From JANYGM01 sp043764015 (GTDB lineage: Bacteria > Bacteroidota > Bacteroidia > Cytophagales > Thermonemataceae), in the NCBI GenBank assembly GCA_043764015.1, contig JAYUKY010000061.1, forward strand, positions 1-12,686: a stretch of DNA of 12,686 nt. The letters run 5' to 3'. Made by a program: the position numbers and the translations under genes. Below are positions 5,609 to 12,641 of the stretch, one piece after another. The first letter of the stretch is position 1. Each line of letters starts with the position of its first letter. The notes under the pieces are model-generated. The model was given only the letters and a program-made list of their open reading frames with translations. It did no database searches and had not been told where the DNA came from.

Positions 5609-5640
5609 ACATAAAATGTTCCACGTGGAACATTTTATGT
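5609..5640. other. parS-like site 3 in a 32-bp perfect palindrome
   Basis: The core TGTTCCACGTGGAACA (5617-5632) is flanked by symmetric arms ACATAAAA/TTTTATGT, giving 32 bp without mismatch. It begins 3 bases beyond the ybeY stop codon and may also act as a 3' hairpin for that gene. It is exactly 120 bp from site 2 and 1,386 bp from site 1 (core to core). Confidence 0.7.
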
Positions 5641-5643
5641 AAC

Positions 5644-6078
5644 TTATGCCATTTCCAGCCATTTGGCTACATAAAAATCCTCTTTTTCTCTCATAATTTG
5701 AGCCTCTTTTTTGGTTTTATCCTTGTACCCGCAAAGGTGTAAAACTCCGTGAATAATTACTCTGCGTAATTCGTGTCCAAAAATAGTTTTGAGAGTATCA
5801 GCATTTTCTCGTACACGTTCCACGCTAATAAAAATATCCCCTTCAATTTTATTTTCATCATCAGAATTATCAAACGTGATAATATCTGTGAGCGTGTCGT
5901 GGTTGAGGTATTCTACATTTATTTTGTGCAAATAAGCATCATTGCAAAATATAAAAGTAAGCTCCCCTACTTTCAATTTATGATTTTCATTTTTGACAGC
6001 TTCTTTAATCCATTTTCTGGTAAGAATAACGGCATAAGGTTTAAAATCTATGTCTTCTACTTCAAAATATATGTTCAT
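5644..6078 (-). CDS. ybeY: Endoribonuclease YbeY, rRNA maturation
   Basis: YbeY is a single-strand-specific metal-dependent endoribonuclease needed for 16S rRNA 3'-end processing and ribosome quality control in the cytosol. The 144-residue product is of normal length. It shows NHDTLTDIITF (59-69), GDIFIS (80-85) and the zinc motif H110-G-V-L-H114-L-C-G-Y-K-D120. In E. coli the third zinc ligand is a His in HGxLHLxGYDH. Here the position is Lys-Asp, the form I recall from other Bacteroidota, so Asp120 may replace it. The gene is divergent from cca. Downstream lie two parS-like palindromes and then cyoE on the same strand. From memory mnmG often follows ybeY in this phylum, but it does not here. 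Confidence 0.93.
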   Translation of the reverse strand: MNIYFEVEDIDFKPYAVILTRKWIKEAVKNENHKLKVGELTFIFCNDAYLHKINVEYLNHDTLTDIITFDNSDDENKIEGDIFISVERVRENADTLKTIFGHELRRVIIHGVLHLCGYKDKTKKEAQIMREKEDFYVAKWLEMA

Positions 6079-6082
6079 TCTG

Positions 6083-6152
6083 TATGAAAGTTTATAAAAA
6101 ATTATGAAAGTTTTAACGCTTTTTTGTTATAAAAACGCTTTTTTGTTGTAAA
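6083..6152. repeat. Two short tandem duplications between ybeY and cca
   Basis: TATGAAAGTTT occurs at 6083-6093 and 6103-6113 (period 20). Immediately after, a 19-bp unit starting AACGCTTTTTTGTT occurs at 6115-6133 and 6134-6152 with one mismatch (6129 A, 6148 G). Both lie in the divergent promoter region of ybeY and cca, so they may change promoter spacing. No exact TAnnTTTG box for either gene was found here. Confidence 0.6.
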
Positions 6153-6208
6153 TTTAAGCAATTATAAGAGAATATAAAAGAATTTGGAAAATATAGATAA
6201 TACTAGCA

Positions 6209-7624
6209 ATGAATTTTAAAGAAACGCTTGACAGCAATGATATATTTAGCAAAGTAGGGCAAGCGGCGCAATTAATAGGCGTGCCTGTGTATGTGGTGGG
6301 CGGGTTTGTCCGAGATTTGATAATGAAACGCCCTTCCAAAGATATTGATTTTGTTTGTGTGGGAAGTGGTATTGATTTGGCACAAAAACTAGCAGATATG
6401 TTTTTCCCAAAAGGAGAAGTAATGTTTTTTAAGAATTTTGGAACGGCAATGCTCAAAGCAGGCGGTTTTGAATTAGAGTTTGTGGGTGCAAGAAAAGAAT
6501 CTTATGAACGTAATTCTCGTAAACCAATTGTAGAAGATGGCACACTAGAAGACGACCAAAAAAGGCGTGATTTTACTATCAATGCGCTTGCTATTTCGCT
6601 TAATGCTGATAATTATGGAGAACTTTTAGACCCGTTTGAGGGTATAAAAGATATTAAAAGGAAAATTATACGTACTCCCCTAGCCCCAGATATTACGTTT
6701 TCTGACGACCCTTTGCGTATGATGCGTGCCATTAGGTTTGCTACTCGTTTTGGTTTTGATATTGAGGGCGCAACTTTTCAGGCTATTACAGAAAACAGAG
6801 AACGTATTAAAATTGTGTCTCAAGAACGTATTACAGACGAGCTGAATAAAATCATTTTGGCAAATCCTCCTTCTTATGGTTTTAAGTTACTTTTTCATTC
6901 CAAACTTTTGCATCTTATTTTCCCTGAAATGGCAGAACTTCAAGGCGTGGAAGCAGTTGGAGATAAAAAACATAAAGATAATTTTTACCACACTTTGCAG
7001 GTATTGGATAATTTGAGTGAAAAATCTGATGATTTGTGGCACCGTTGGAGTGCTATTTTGCACGATATTGCAAAACCTGCTACCAAGCGTTTTGATGAAA
7101 AAGTTGGTTGGACTTTTCATGGACACGAAGATAAAGGCGCAAGAATGACTGCTCCTATCTTTAAACGTATGAAACTACCAATGGGCGAAAATATGCGTTT
7201 TGTACAAAAACTGGTTAAACTTCACCTCCGCCCTATTGCCCTTATCAAAGATGTAATTACTGATGCTGCGCTTAGAAGATTGCTTTTTGAAACTGGGGAC
7301 GACTTAGAAGCACTTATGGCACTTTGCAGAGCTGATATTACTTCAAAAGATGGTAGCAAAGTACAGCGGTATCTGCAAAATTTTGATAAAGTAGAGAAAA
7401 AACTCATTAAATTAGAAGAAAGAGATAAATTACGTAATTTCCAGCCCGTCATTACTGGAGAAATTATTATGGAAACGCTTAACCTAAAACCTTGCAAAGA
7501 AGTGGGTATTATCAAAACGGAACTTAGAGAAGCAATTTTGGAAGGAAAAATAAGAAATGAATATGAAGAATCTTTTAATTTTATGATTAAAATTGCAGAA
7601 AAACTGGGGATAAAAAATGAGTAA
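6209..7624 (+). CDS. cca: CCA tRNA nucleotidyltransferase with HD domain
   Basis: This class II nucleotidyltransferase adds or repairs the 3' CCA end of tRNAs from CTP and ATP in the cytosol. The 471-residue product shows the head domain GGFVRD (31-36) with the catalytic D45-I-D47 pair, FGTA (77-80), RRDFTINAL (119-127), and F-S-D166-D167-P-L-R170-MMRAIRFATRFGF, which corresponds to the EDxxR nucleotide-template motif. A C-terminal HD phosphohydrolase domain follows: H261, H285-D286, and H304-G-H306-E-D308. The HD part may remove 2',3'-cyclic or phosphate ends. A poly(A) polymerase role is possible but less likely because one enzyme of this type usually serves CCA addition. The start at 6209 is the first ATG and lacks a Shine-Dalgarno sequence, as is usual here. 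Confidence 0.9.
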   Translation: MNFKETLDSNDIFSKVGQAAQLIGVPVYVVGGFVRDLIMKRPSKDIDFVCVGSGIDLAQKLADMFFPKGEVMFFKNFGTAMLKAGGFELEFVGARKESYERNSRKPIVEDGTLEDDQKRRDFTINALAISLNADNYGELLDPFEGIKDIKRKIIRTPLAPDITFSDDPLRMMRAIRFATRFGFDIEGATFQAITENRERIKIVSQERITDELNKIILANPPSYGFKLLFHSKLLHLIFPEMAELQGVEAVGDKKHKDNFYHTLQVLDNLSEKSDDLWHRWSAILHDIAKPATKRFDEKVGWTFHGHEDKGARMTAPIFKRMKLPMGENMRFVQKLVKLHLRPIALIKDVITDAALRRLLFETGDDLEALMALCRADITSKDGSKVQRYLQNFDKVEKKLIKLEERDKLRNFQPVITGEIIMETLNLKPCKEVGIIKTELREAILEGKIRNEYEESFNFMIKIAEKLGIKNE

Positions 7625-7652
7625 TATTTTAGGAATTTTAAGTATTTTTTTG

Positions 7653-7660
7653 TAGATTTG
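7653..7660 (+). promoter_or_regulatory. Candidate -7 box for the 7713 gene
   Basis: TAGATTTG is an exact TAnnTTTG match 52 bases before the ATG at 7713 and after the end of cca. No clear TTTG is present at the usual distance upstream. Confidence 0.3.
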
Positions 7661-7712
7661 AAATATAATATTATCTCATTTTGACGAAATAGCATAAATT
7701 ACTAACAATATA

Positions 7713-8672
7713 ATGGCAAATAAAAACGAGGAACTAAAAGTTAATTTGAAAAATAAAAATGGGTTGCTTTTAGAGATTATCTTTAAAGATTTTAATCACT
7801 CTATCAACCTGATTCATAAGCCAAAAGCAGAAAATTGGGATAAGAAAAAATTGGAGTTAGAATATACTGACCCATATTGTTTCTGTATAGAAAAACTAAT
7901 TAAATTCATAAATGCTGAATTTAAAAAAGTTGGACCAACTACATATAAAGTCAGTCTAGAAAATATTATTTCAACTGTTGAAAAATGGTTGAGTGAAGAT
8001 GGTTTAAACAAAGTATCTGAAATATTTTTTAACTTGGATAAAGCGGTTGGCGTTCCCAATTATCTAGAGTTTTTAGGGGCATTTGAACAACATTCTAAAT
8101 TAAAAAGAAATAAATATGACGCTCAACCATTTGATAATAACATCATTTTTATAACAGAAGATGCCTCTTTTATTGTTGATACTTATGCTGGAAAAAAAGC
8201 TGATTTAAGAGATTTTATAGAGAGGGATTCCTACTCTGAAATTTGTGATATGACAAATGAGCATATTTGGGGAGAGATTTACACAGATGCAGGAATTGAA
8301 AAAACAGAATTTGTGCCTAGACTTTTAGAGAATTGGGAATTTTATTGGAATAAAGAATATAGAAATATTGAAGGTACAAGTATAGAGAAGGAAAACGTAG
8401 ATTATAGAAAAGAACAATCTTGGAGGCAAACAAGTACATTTATCTCTATGTATAATGATACGGGCAATATCATCAAACTAGCATCTGATTTTGATACTTC
8501 CGCTCTGTATCCAATAGTTGTTTTAACTATGTTGGAGTGTTTTGATTTAGAAATATGCCTAGACGAATATTGTGAAATAGAGTTTTTTGGAAGTGCCGAA
8601 TGGGAAGCTATTGATACTGATATTGAAGATGATGACAAAAAGGAAATGTTTTTTATACAATATTACGAATAA
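7713..8672 (+). CDS. Unknown cytosolic protein, probably accessory
   Basis: The 319-residue acidic protein has no signal peptide, membrane segment or motif I recognise. Its first 40 residues are Lys/Asn-rich. The middle has a Trp/Tyr-rich stretch around ERDSYSEICD and HIWGEIY, then LLENWEFYWNKEYRN. The C-terminus is very acidic (EWEAIDTDIEDDDKKE) and ends FFIQYYE. All seven arginines are encoded by AGA or AGG, whereas the adjacent cca uses mostly CGT, so the gene probably came by horizontal transfer. It sits between cca and a stretch of apparent gene remains. It could belong to a defence or toxin-immunity repertoire, but nothing in the sequence shows that. Confidence 0.6.
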   Translation: MANKNEELKVNLKNKNGLLLEIIFKDFNHSINLIHKPKAENWDKKKLELEYTDPYCFCIEKLIKFINAEFKKVGPTTYKVSLENIISTVEKWLSEDGLNKVSEIFFNLDKAVGVPNYLEFLGAFEQHSKLKRNKYDAQPFDNNIIFITEDASFIVDTYAGKKADLRDFIERDSYSEICDMTNEHIWGEIYTDAGIEKTEFVPRLLENWEFYWNKEYRNIEGTSIEKENVDYRKEQSWRQTSTFISMYNDTGNIIKLASDFDTSALYPIVVLTMLECFDLEICLDEYCEIEFFGSAEWEAIDTDIEDDDKKEMFFIQYYE

Positions 8673-9063
8673 ACTATGTTGAGAATTCCTAAAACATATC
8701 TTATTCTTTCAAATTATTACTTTACAAGGAAAAGATGCACAAAGAAATAAACTTGCTAAAAATATGAAAGGAAACTAAGCGAAATACTATAATTAACATA
8801 TATTCAAAGCTATAAATGCGGAAAATGCAGAGCATCGTGGCTTGCATTTTCTGGTTTCCTTCCTTCAAATGATGGATGAACTTGTGCAAATACACATAGA
8901 TTTTAGTAGAAAAATCAAGAAAATACATTTTTGCTTTATCCGCTCAACAAAACAGACCAAGTATTTGGACGAATAGGAAATGTTATTTATAAGAAAAAGC
9001 TGTACTATAAACTTGTAATGAAAAACAAATAATGGTCATTATCCTCTCTCCTATTTTGCCTAT
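8673..9063 (+). pseudogene. Gap with probable coding remnants
   Basis: No intact gene is supported in these 391 bases. On the + strand short open pieces in different frames look protein-like. One, at about 8683-8778, ends LQGKDAQRNKLAKNMKGN before a TAA. Another lies around 8823-8980. A third, at about 8912-9031, ends in KTDQVFGRIGNVIYKKKLYY and a few further residues before a TAA. Together they could be the frame-shifted end of a decayed gene following the 7713 gene. The opposite-strand reading (8722-8928) is hydrophobic and looks like an antisense artefact. This call is weak. Confidence 0.25.
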
Positions 9064-9633
9064 TTATTCTTTTGCTTCTCCAATAGTATTATTTAGTCCT
9101 TCATCTGGGGCAACATCTTTGGGAAGTGGCAAATCTTTAAGGCTATTGATACCAAAATAATTCATAAATTTGTCGCTTGTACCATATAAAAGTGGTCTTC
9201 CAACGGCTTCTGATTTTCCTTTGATAAAAACAAGTTCTTTTTCTAGTAGTTTCTGTACGGCATAATCACAGTTTACTCCTCTGATTTGCTCTATTTCACT
9301 TTTTGTGATGGGTTGTTTGTAGGCAATAATAGCAAGGGTTTCTAACGCAGCGTTGGAAAGGCGTTTTTTGGATTGTTGTTTGAGTAAAATACTAATACTT
9401 ACCTGATAAGCAGGTTTTGTAAGAAACTGAAAACCTCCCCCAATCTGATAAATCTGGAAGGCATAAATATCTTCATTGTATTTTTTGATGAGTTTTTGTA
9501 TAGCCTCACTAATATTTTCTTCTGGGATTTCTGCCTCAAACATTTCCATTAGGCACGCCCTCACCTCTGCGAGTGAAATAGGTTCAGGCGCACAAAAAAC
9601 TAATGCTTCAATATGATTTTGTAGAAAATCCAC
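9064..9633 (-). CDS. scpB: Segregation and condensation protein B
   Basis: ScpB is the dimeric winged-helix (kite) subunit that binds ScpA and, with SMC, forms the chromosome-condensing complex. The 189-residue product has the two expected domains. The N-terminal part opens with HIEALVFCAPEPIS (7-20). The second has the hallmark KRLSNAALETLAIIAYKQPI (90-109), then EIEQIRGVNCD (113-123) and GRPLLYGTSDKFMNYFGI (145-162). The acidic tail after 170 is variable in the family. No scpA is adjacent. The gene lies about 3.4 kb from the parS-like cluster, and ParB at parS is a known SMC loading platform. It is downstream of the traR-like gene, separated by an inverted repeat. Confidence 0.93.
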   Translation of the reverse strand: MDFLQNHIEALVFCAPEPISLAEVRACLMEMFEAEIPEENISEAIQKLIKKYNEDIYAFQIYQIGGGFQFLTKPAYQVSISILLKQQSKKRLSNAALETLAIIAYKQPITKSEIEQIRGVNCDYAVQKLLEKELVFIKGKSEAVGRPLLYGTSDKFMNYFGINSLKDLPLPKDVAPDEGLNNTIGEAKE

Positions 9634-9646
9634 TAAACTAATTATG

Positions 9647-9712
9647 AATTGTGAATTGTGAATTAAGAATTATTTTATAAATGATTTTTGTATTCATTCA
9701 CAATTCACAATT
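9647..9712. repeat. 17-bp inverted repeat of ATTCACAATT units
   Basis: Arms at 9647-9663 and 9696-9712 (AATTGTGAATTGTGAAT and its complement) are perfect and separated by 32 bases. A further unit, ATTCACAATT, follows at 9717-9726. It fills the whole spacer between the traR-like gene and scpB. The same word occurs at 1846-1869, so this is a small dispersed repeat that could form a long hairpin in a traR-scpB transcript. Confidence 0.7.
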
Positions 9713-9733
9713 AAAAATTCACAATTAAAAAAG

Positions 9734-10123
9734 TTATTTTTTGTTGTTTTTTGCTTCAATAGAATGTTGCGTATGAGGCACAACACGCAAACGCTCTTTT
9801 GGGATAAGTTTCATAGTATCCACGCAAATACCATAAGTACCATTTTTGATACGAATAAGCGCATTTTCTAGCTGTTGGATATATTTTTGTTGGCGTGCAG
9901 CAAGTTGGTTGATATTTTCACGCTCAAGCGTATCAGAGCCATCTTCCAAAACTTTTGAATGGTTTGAAGTGTTGTCTGTGCCAGAGTCATTTTTTTTACT
10001 CAAACTACCTTTCAAATCTTTGAGTTCTTGGCGAGCCTGCTCTACTCTCGTATTCAGAAGCTCTTGGAACTCTTTTAATTCTTCGTCAGAATAACGTGTT
10101 TTTTCTTTAACTAGATTTTCCAT
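9734..10123 (-). CDS. DksA/TraR family transcription factor, degenerate zinc finger
   Basis: DksA-type proteins enter the RNA polymerase secondary channel and modulate initiation, often with ppGpp. The 129-residue product has the family coiled coil (about 12-95), with a tip reading E-D61-G-S-D64-T-L66. The two acidic tip residues of DxxDxA are kept, but Ala is replaced by Leu. The C-terminal globular part is GTYGIC100VDTMKLIPKERL followed by RVVPHTQHSIEAK. Only Cys100 remains of the four zinc cysteines, a loss I recall as usual in Bacteroidota homologues. A good promoter lies at 10193-10223. scpB follows downstream on the same strand. Confidence 0.85.
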   Translation of the reverse strand: MENLVKEKTRYSDEELKEFQELLNTRVEQARQELKDLKGSLSKKNDSGTDNTSNHSKVLEDGSDTLERENINQLAARQQKYIQQLENALIRIKNGTYGICVDTMKLIPKERLRVVPHTQHSIEAKNNKK

Positions 10124-10192
10124 GTAAAAGGTAAGTTGTAAGTTACAAGTAAATAATTAGAACCGTAAAAATGAAGCCATTAAAATTTGGTG

Positions 10193-10223
10193 CAAAGGTA
10201 CAATTATTTACTGAAAAAGCAAA
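10193..10223 (-). promoter_or_regulatory. Promoter of the DksA/TraR-like gene
   Basis: In minus sense TTTG (10223-10220), a 19-base spacer and TACCTTTG (10200-10193) match the Bacteroidota sigma consensus at both boxes with ideal spacing. Transcription would start about 60 bases before the ATG at 10123. The leader contains the small palindrome TTGTAAgTTACAA at 10136-10148. Confidence 0.65.
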
Positions 10224-10231
10224 AGAAAATG

Positions 10232-10933
10232 CTATTTTTTCGTTTGGAAATTTCTTAAATTATCAATTATTTTTCGTATAACTATGCTTTCTGTACGAAG
10301 TACCTCATTTTGTTTGTGCGTGATTATTGCGAGTGCGGCAGCTGCAGGTGTCTGCCCAAAATTAGCCTGTGAAAAATTCATATTCCGCTTAATATTATCG
10401 TTCTTATAAAGTGGGTTTCTTACATTATCTTCTGCTAGTGGTGGCAAATCTCTCTCATTCATATCTGCTATTCTTGCAATTTCTTTTGTGAAATTTCGCA
10501 AAGCCTTTTCCAACTTGTAGCCCAGTCCATCACCTTTGCCCGTGCCAAACATAAGAGTTTCTAATTTTGCTTCTTCTGCTGGATTAATCAAAAGCCCTGT
10601 TTCTGGGTTAAGTCCTCCCATAATATTTTGTTTGATATTAATTTTAATGTCCTCTAAACTTACTGTCATTTGTATTCTAAAAGCTCTTATCTTCTCTAAT
10701 TTTGCTATAACCTCAAGTCCTTCTTTATGATTACCTTCCCGTTTAATATCTCTTGCAAAGGCTGCTATAGTGCAGTCGTTAGCTAGCCTAAAATCAAGTT
10801 GAGTATATATAAGCAACTCATTTAATTCTAGGAACTTAGTTATAGCAAAGGAGTAAGTCCCACTATCTTTGGTCTGCGCAGAACAACCAAGTGTGAAAAA
10901 CAAACACAAAAATAATATTACATTTAATTTCAT
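10232..10933 (-). CDS. Exported protein resembling GldM N-terminal region
   Basis: The 233-residue product starts with a signal sequence ending TLGC17-SAQ. Cys17 suggests a lipoprotein, although the lipobox has Thr at -3. It is mostly helical. The pattern 'NFSQANFGQTPAAAALAIIT' with HKQNEVLRTE following (186-215) resembles the segment in GldM where an 'N..F...P..A....LS..Q..V...E' helix closes the N-terminal domain. The preceding 'TGKGDGLGYKLEKALRNFTK' fits the same domain. GldM forms the periplasmic shaft of the gliding/type IX secretion motor, but this protein lacks the later domains and is far shorter. So it is either a GldM-domain paralogue of unknown role or an unrelated helical lipoprotein. 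It has its own promoter, divergent from rtcB. Confidence 0.6.
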   Translation of the reverse strand: MKLNVILFLCLFFTLGCSAQTKDSGTYSFAITKFLELNELLIYTQLDFRLANDCTIAAFARDIKREGNHKEGLEVIAKLEKIRAFRIQMTVSLEDIKINIKQNIMGGLNPETGLLINPAEEAKLETLMFGTGKGDGLGYKLEKALRNFTKEIARIADMNERDLPPLAEDNVRNPLYKNDNIKRNMNFSQANFGQTPAAAALAIITHKQNEVLRTESIVIRKIIDNLRNFQTKK

Positions 10934-10971
10934 CTTATATATTTTTTAAATTTGTTGTGAGTAAATATCTG

Positions 10972-11000
10972 CAAAAATATGTTTTACATTCTCACACAAA
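10972..11000 (-). promoter_or_regulatory. Promoter of the 10232-10933 gene
   Basis: In minus sense TTTG (11000-10997), a 17-base spacer and TATTTTTG (10979-10972) match both boxes of the Bacteroidota consensus. The predicted start is about 30 bases before the ATG at 10933. A + strand TAAATTTG at 10947-10954 could serve rtcB, but lacks a -33 box. Confidence 0.55.
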
Positions 11001-11134
11001 GGTAATTAAATTTCATTGAATCACCTTTTATTCTTTCAATTTTTATTCACATCACAAATAAAAAAATAGGTAATTTATTTTATTTATCAAATTTTTATAA
11101 GATATTTACAGAAATAAAATTATCAATACAATTT

Positions 11135-12568
11135 ATGAGCAAACGCCTAAATAACAACGAATTAAAGATATTTTTCTACGACAAAGATTTACAAGAAAAC
11201 GCAGGAAAATTGGGTAAAAAACTTATCCAATCAAATAAGTATTCAAAAGACAAACTTTTAGAAATCTTTAAAAACCTTTCACAAGATCCAGAAAATTATC
11301 TTGATGATGCCGTTTTTGGCAAAATTGCGGCTATTTGTCAAGAAAATCAACCAAAATTAGAAGGAAATGAGGCGCAAATACGCAATTTTAATCTTAGAGA
11401 GAAATCCCTAGATTTTGCCGTTTTTGGTGCAGAAAATATTGATGCCAATACGCTTAGACAAATGGAAACGGTGATGAAACTGCCTGTAGCACTTGCAGGC
11501 GCACTTATGCCTGATGCACACGTAGGCTATGGATTGCCTATTGGTGGCGTACTTGCGACAAGTCCAAACGCTATTATTCCGTATGCGGTGGGCGTGGATA
11601 TTGCTTGTCGTATGAGTCTTTCTGTATGGGATATTTCAGCTGATTTTATGACACAAAGAAAGCCCGAGTTTAAGAAATATCTACAAGAAAATACACATTT
11701 TGGGCTGGAAGGCAAAGTTTCTGTTACGTTGGAAGATGAAGTTTGGGAAAACAAAGATTGGAATGCTACAGGATTTATTCGTAGTTTGCGCACCAAAGCA
11801 CAAACGCAAATAGGTTCGTCTGGTACTGGGAATCATTTTGTAGAATGGGGTATTTTGGAGATTTTGGAAGTAACAGAAGATTTGGGAAATTTGCCAATAG
11901 GCAATTATTTAGCACTTTTAAGCCATTCTGGTTCTCGTGGTTTTGGGGCAAATATTGCTGAATATTATTCCAAAATTGCTACTCAAACAACAGGTTTGCC
12001 TCGTGAGGCACAACATTTAGCGTGGTTAGATGTCACGTCTGATGCAGGAAGTGAATATTTTTTGTCTATGAACCTCGCAGGAGAATATGCAAAGGCTAAT
12101 CACGAACAAATCCATAGAAAAATGGCAAAAACATTAGGCAAAAAGCCTATTCTAAACATAGAAAATCACCATAATTTTGCTTGGAAAGAGTTTTTGGCTG
12201 ATGGAAGTGAAGCTATTGTACACAGAAAAGGGGCTACACCTGCTGCAAAAGGTGTTTTAGGTATTATTCCTGCTTCAATGACAGATACAGGTTTTGTGGT
12301 ACGTGGAAAAGGTGCAGTTTTAGGGCTTAATTCTGCGTCTCACGGTGCTGGACGTGCAATGTCAAGGAGCAAAGCATTACAGACTTTCACAATGTCAGAA
12401 CTAAAGAAAAAACTCTCAAATGAAGGCGTAACGCTTATTGGTGGCGGTATTGATGAAGCTCCAATGGTTTATAAAGATATTGAAACAGTAATGAAAGCAC
12501 AAACAGATTTAGTGGAGATTGTGGCGAAATTCACACCAAAAATAGTCAGAATGGCAGAAGATAACTAG
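11135..12568 (+). CDS. rtcB: RtcB family RNA-splicing ligase
   Basis: RtcB joins RNA 2',3'-cyclic phosphate or 3'-phosphate ends to 5'-OH ends using GTP and Mn2+, in RNA repair. The 477-residue product has the active-site motifs: MPDAHVGYGLPIGG (125-138), VGVD155-IAC158, GTGN233-H234-FVEW, LSH264-SGSRGFG, ENHH346NF, HRKGATPA (363-370) and the SH403-GAGR motif whose His is the guanylylated nucleophile. All metal and GMP contacts that I can place are present, so it should be active. The first 85-90 residues are an N-terminal extension compared with E. coli RtcB (408 residues), which I believe is common in Bacteroidota forms. No archease, rtcA or rtcR is adjacent. Confidence 0.95.
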   Translation: MSKRLNNNELKIFFYDKDLQENAGKLGKKLIQSNKYSKDKLLEIFKNLSQDPENYLDDAVFGKIAAICQENQPKLEGNEAQIRNFNLREKSLDFAVFGAENIDANTLRQMETVMKLPVALAGALMPDAHVGYGLPIGGVLATSPNAIIPYAVGVDIACRMSLSVWDISADFMTQRKPEFKKYLQENTHFGLEGKVSVTLEDEVWENKDWNATGFIRSLRTKAQTQIGSSGTGNHFVEWGILEILEVTEDLGNLPIGNYLALLSHSGSRGFGANIAEYYSKIATQTTGLPREAQHLAWLDVTSDAGSEYFLSMNLAGEYAKANHEQIHRKMAKTLGKKPILNIENHHNFAWKEFLADGSEAIVHRKGATPAAKGVLGIIPASMTDTGFVVRGKGAVLGLNSASHGAGRAMSRSKALQTFTMSELKKKLSNEGVTLIGGGIDEAPMVYKDIETVMKAQTDLVEIVAKFTPKIVRMAEDN

Positions 12569-12633
12569 ATATTGTCGTGGGGTTTTATACCCTACTGATT
12601 ACCCACATTTTTTCTATTATTAAAGAAAAGTTG

Positions 12634-12641
12634 TAATTTTG
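12634..12641 (+). promoter_or_regulatory. Possible -7 box leading out of the window
   Basis: TAATTTTG matches TAnnTTTG, 65 bases after the rtcB stop codon and close to the window edge. No -33 box is evident. It could drive a + strand gene beyond 12686. The remaining 12569-12686 sequence shows no gene and no strong hairpin. Confidence 0.2.

Noticed and set aside
5816..5825. GTTCCACG inside ybeY, resembling half a parS site
   Set aside because: The second half of the palindrome is missing, and the bases are explained by the coding sequence.
6209..7624. Poly(A) polymerase instead of the CCA enzyme
   Set aside because: The head-domain motifs cannot decide it absolutely, but the DDPLR template motif and HD domain fit the CCA-adding enzyme of this phylum better.
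8722..8928. Minus-strand reading frame of 68 codons
   Set aside because: It encodes a low-complexity hydrophobic peptide without motif and is better explained as antisense of degraded + strand coding pieces.
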